Assembly: GCA_964030785.1 (NCBI GenBank)
Contig: OZ034978.1
Location: 764,001 to 828,000, forward strand
Source of the DNA: Siderastrea siderea
Taxonomy: Eukaryota; Cnidaria; Anthozoa; Scleractinia; Rhizangiidae
DNA length: 64,000 nucleotides
Reading direction: 5' to 3'
Position 1 is the stretch's first letter. Each line of letters opens with the position of its first letter. Under the pieces are notes generated by a model that worked only from the letters and a program-made list of their open reading frames with translations, was not told the DNA's origin and did not search any database. Made by a program: the position numbers and the translations under genes. This document shows positions 61,887 to 64,000 of this stretch, in pieces.

Positions 61887-64000
61887 TGGAATAAACTCAT
61901 AATAGACAGAATTCGTTATGGGTCTCTGATAGCTAATACTAAGATAACGTATTACAGACATGGAAATCATCATGAAACACCTAGTTTTGTCTTTTGCCGG
62001 CAAGTTTAGGGAAAAGGAGGTTTGAGTGACTCGTTATCGACAAAATTCGGTCCGTGTCGTAAAGCGCGAAAGCTTTCAAAATATTCCAAAGACATCAAAG
62101 TGATCATGAATCAAGTGATTTGAGCTGTTTCCGGCAACTATTGAATAAATCCACTTTTTCGAACGACTAATAATGGACAGAATTCGTTATGCTTCGTAGA
62201 GAGCTAAGACTGAGAGAATGCCTTACAGACATAAAAATCATGACAAAACTCCTGGTTTGCTCAGTTCCCAACAACTTCTGACCAAACGGGATTTGCAGCG
62301 AGTCGTTAGGGATGCATTTCGGTTTGTGTCGTACACTGTTAAAGCTTGCAAAATATGCCACGGATATGGAAGTCATCATGAGAGAAGTGATTTGAGCTTT
62401 TTCCAGCAACTTTTAAATAAATGCAGTTTTCGAAAAACTCATAATGGAAGGAAACCGTTATGTGTCGTGGAGCGCTAAAACTGAATGTCCTACAGACTTA
62501 AGCTAAAGCTGAGAGAATGTAGTAAAGATATGGAAATCATCATAAAAAGCCTAATTTGGTCAGTTCCCAACAACTTCTGGCAAAAGGACTATGGACTAAA
62601 TTCGGTCCGTGTCCTAAAAAGCCAAGGCTTTGAGAATATGAGACAGGCATTACAGTCGTCATGAAAGAAGTCATTTGAGCTGTTTCCGTCAACTATGGAA
62701 TAAAGCCAGTTTTCGAGAGTCTCATGATGGAGAGAATTCGTTATGCGTAGTGGAGAGCTAAAACTGAAACAATGTCCTACAGACATGACAATCAGGATAA
62801 AACACCTGGTTTGGTCAGTTTCCAAAATGATCTGACGAAACGAGATCTGCAGTAACTCGGTAGGGACGTAATTGGGTTTGTGTCGTACAGGGGTTCAAGG
62901 TTTCAGAACATCCCACCCACAGACATGGAAGTCATCATGAAACAAGTGATTTAAGTTTCTTCCGGAAACTAGTTCTAAAATGCAGTTTTCGAGTGACTCA
63001 TAATGGACAGAATTCCTTTTGGGTCGTAGAGAGCTAAAACTAAGAGAATTGTACTAGAGACATGGAAATCATCAAAAAGCAGCTGGTAAGGTCTTTTGCC
63101 AGGGAGTTCTGAGAAAAAGAGATTTGCTGTGACTCGTTATTGACTAAAATCTTTCAGAATGTGCCAGAGACATTAAAGTCGTCATGAAAGTAGTGATTTG
63201 AACTGTTACCGTCAACTATAGAATAAATCCGGTTTTCGAACGATTCATAATGGACAGAATTCGTTATGCGTCGTAAAGAGCTAATACTATGAGAACGTAC
63301 AACAGACATGGAAATCATCATTAAACACCTAGTAAGGTCTTTTCCCAGCAAGTTTTGACAAAACGTAATTTCAGTAACAAGTTATGGACAAAAGGCAATC
63401 CGTGTCGTACATTGCTGAAACTTGCAGAATATAATGCAGACAACAAAGTCATCATGAAACAGGTGGATTCAGCTGTTTCCGGTAACTATTGAAAAACGCA
63501 GTTTTCGAAAGGCTCATAATGGACAGTATTCGTTATGCTTCGTAAAGAGCTAAAACTGAGAGAATGTTCTTCAGATATGAAAATCATGATAAAGTAATTG
63601 GTTTGGTGAGTTCCATACAACTTCTGACAAAACGAGATTTGCAGTGACTCGTTATGGAGTAAATTTGGTCCGTGTCCTTAAGGGCCAAAGCTTTCAGAAT
63701 ATGCCACAGACATTAAAGTCATCATGAAAGAAGTGATTTGAGCTGTTTCCGTCAACTATAGAATAAATCTAGTTTTCGAAAGACCCATAATGGACAGAAT
63801 TTGTTATGCGTCGTAAACAGCCAATAGCAAGAGAATGTACTACCGACATGGAATTCTGACAAAAAGTTATTTGCTGACTCGTTATTGCCTAAATTCGGTC
63901 CGTGTCCTAAAGGACCAAAGCTTTGAGAATATGCCACAGGCATTACAGTCATCATGAAAGAAGTCATTTGAGCTGTTTCCGTCAGCTATGGAATAAAGCC
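61887..64000 (+). repeat. Forward satellite block, cut by window end
   Basis: Follows 1,617-3,730 throughout, including the shortened B half near 63,147 and the A-tail deletion near 63,850. Confidence 0.9.

Larger units (their letters stand above)
52670..62250. repeat. 4,790-bp tandem higher-order repeat, two units
   Basis: Everything from about 52,670 to 57,460 recurs at exactly +4,790, including gamma, the 25-bp tandem, alpha, the 106-bp tandem and the short beta. The join between units lies within 57,455-57,525. Confidence 0.93.
1..64000. repeat. Satellite array, ~270-bp A+B dimeric monomer, mixed orientation
   Basis: Apart from two ~1.27-kb inserts, everything here is one satellite family. 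In forward orientation each monomer reads (A half) GACTCATAATGGACAGAATTC, GTCGTAAAGAGCTAAAACTG, GAATGTCCTACAGACATGG, TCATCATAAAACACCTGG, then (B half) GACTCGTTATGGACAAAATTC, GTCCGTGTCGTAAAGGGC, GAATATGCCACAGACAT, TCATCATGAAAGAAGTGATT, AACTATTGAATAAATCCAG and TTTTCGAAA. Measured A-start to A-start distances include 2972 to 3241 (269 bp) and 3241 to 3512 (271 bp). A tails come in two flavours, GGTTTGGTCAGTTCCCAAC and GGTAAGGTCTTTTGCCAGC. Divergence between monomers is clearly higher than between copies of the larger duplications, as expected for a higher-order-repeat array. No gene lies in it that I can support. Confidence 0.95.
60271..64000. repeat. Near-identical recurrence of window bases 1-3,730
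   Basis: Constant offset of 60,270 to the last base. Rare single differences include GTTCTGAGAAAAAG near 63,109 against GTTCTGACAAAAAG near 2,839. Confidence 0.93.

Noticed and set aside
1..64000. Some one hundred short open frames of 60-143 aa on both strands
   Set aside because: They recur at monomer spacing, overlap each other in different frames, show no Kozak or other gene context and no known domain, and break at random substitutions. They are translations of the satellite.
1..64000. CRISPR-like regular repeats
   Set aside because: Repeats are ~270 bp, adjoining, diverged and without unique spacers. No cas genes.
1..64000. CENP-B box or telomere repeats
   Set aside because: TTCGTTATGCG and TTCGGTTTGTG resemble only the first bases of a CENP-B box. 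The essential remainder is missing. No TTAGGG-type runs.
1..64000. tRNA, rRNA, riboswitch or terminator hairpins
   Set aside because: No conserved tRNA or rRNA core words seen. The only strong small hairpins are strand-switch junctions and the insert palindrome.

Overview
This 64-kb window is almost entirely a eukaryotic satellite array, with no intact protein-coding gene that I can support. The monomer is about 270 bp. It is a dimer of two related halves (A and B, about 135 bp each) that share the string TCATAATGGACA/TCGTTATGGACA, then GTCGTAAAG.GCTAAA, ACAGACAT and TCATCAT at matching positions. The array is AT-rich but keeps CpG in its core words (TTCGAAA, GCGTCGTA). That argues against a CpG-methylating vertebrate and fits an invertebrate metazoan. 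I cannot name the species from the sequence. Short open frames (60-143 aa) recur at monomer spacing on both strands and are by-products of the satellite. LAYOUT: 'Forward' (+) blocks of 2 to about 18 monomers alternate with short inverted (-) blocks. The inverted blocks fall into three classes with recurring breakpoints. Alpha (about 496 bp, 14 copies) opens at a short hairpin AATATGCC-TGT-GGCATATT and closes at ...AAAGTTGCC|GTGGTAGAG. Beta (about 347 bp, 15 copies) opens at ...TTG|GAAAACTGGA and closes at ...GGCATATTC|TTGAAAAACTCATAATAG. Gamma (208 bp, 3 copies) runs from GAGCT|GTAATCTCG to GTCTGTGG|GAGCT. The usual order is alpha, forward, beta, forward. Nested near-identical duplications sit on top of this: a 10,545-bp tandem step (from 1412), a 14.6-14.7-kb step (16.76-27.48 kb with 31.38-42.18 kb), a 7,920-bp step (43.6-49.0 kb with 51.5-56.9 kb), a 4,790-bp tandem step (about 52.67-62.25 kb), and the last 3.73 kb repeating the first 3.73 kb at 60,270 bp. 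ISLANDS: Two non-satellite inserts (22,734-23,987 and 37,402-38,689) interrupt the same position of a beta inverted block. They are diverged copies of one insertion that was duplicated along with its flanks. The insert sits at a satellite TTAA, which is found on both sides in the second copy, and has 13-bp imperfect terminal inverted repeats ending in TAGTCA. It carries a near-perfect 26-bp palindrome and a short minus-strand frame with one hydrophobic, membrane-helix-like segment, which I treat as a gene fragment. No RNA gene, CRISPR array, replication origin or bacterial operon was seen. The most unusual content is the architecture: one satellite family organised as reiterated strand-switching blocks with fixed breakpoints, in which the order of duplications, deletions and crossovers can still be read.
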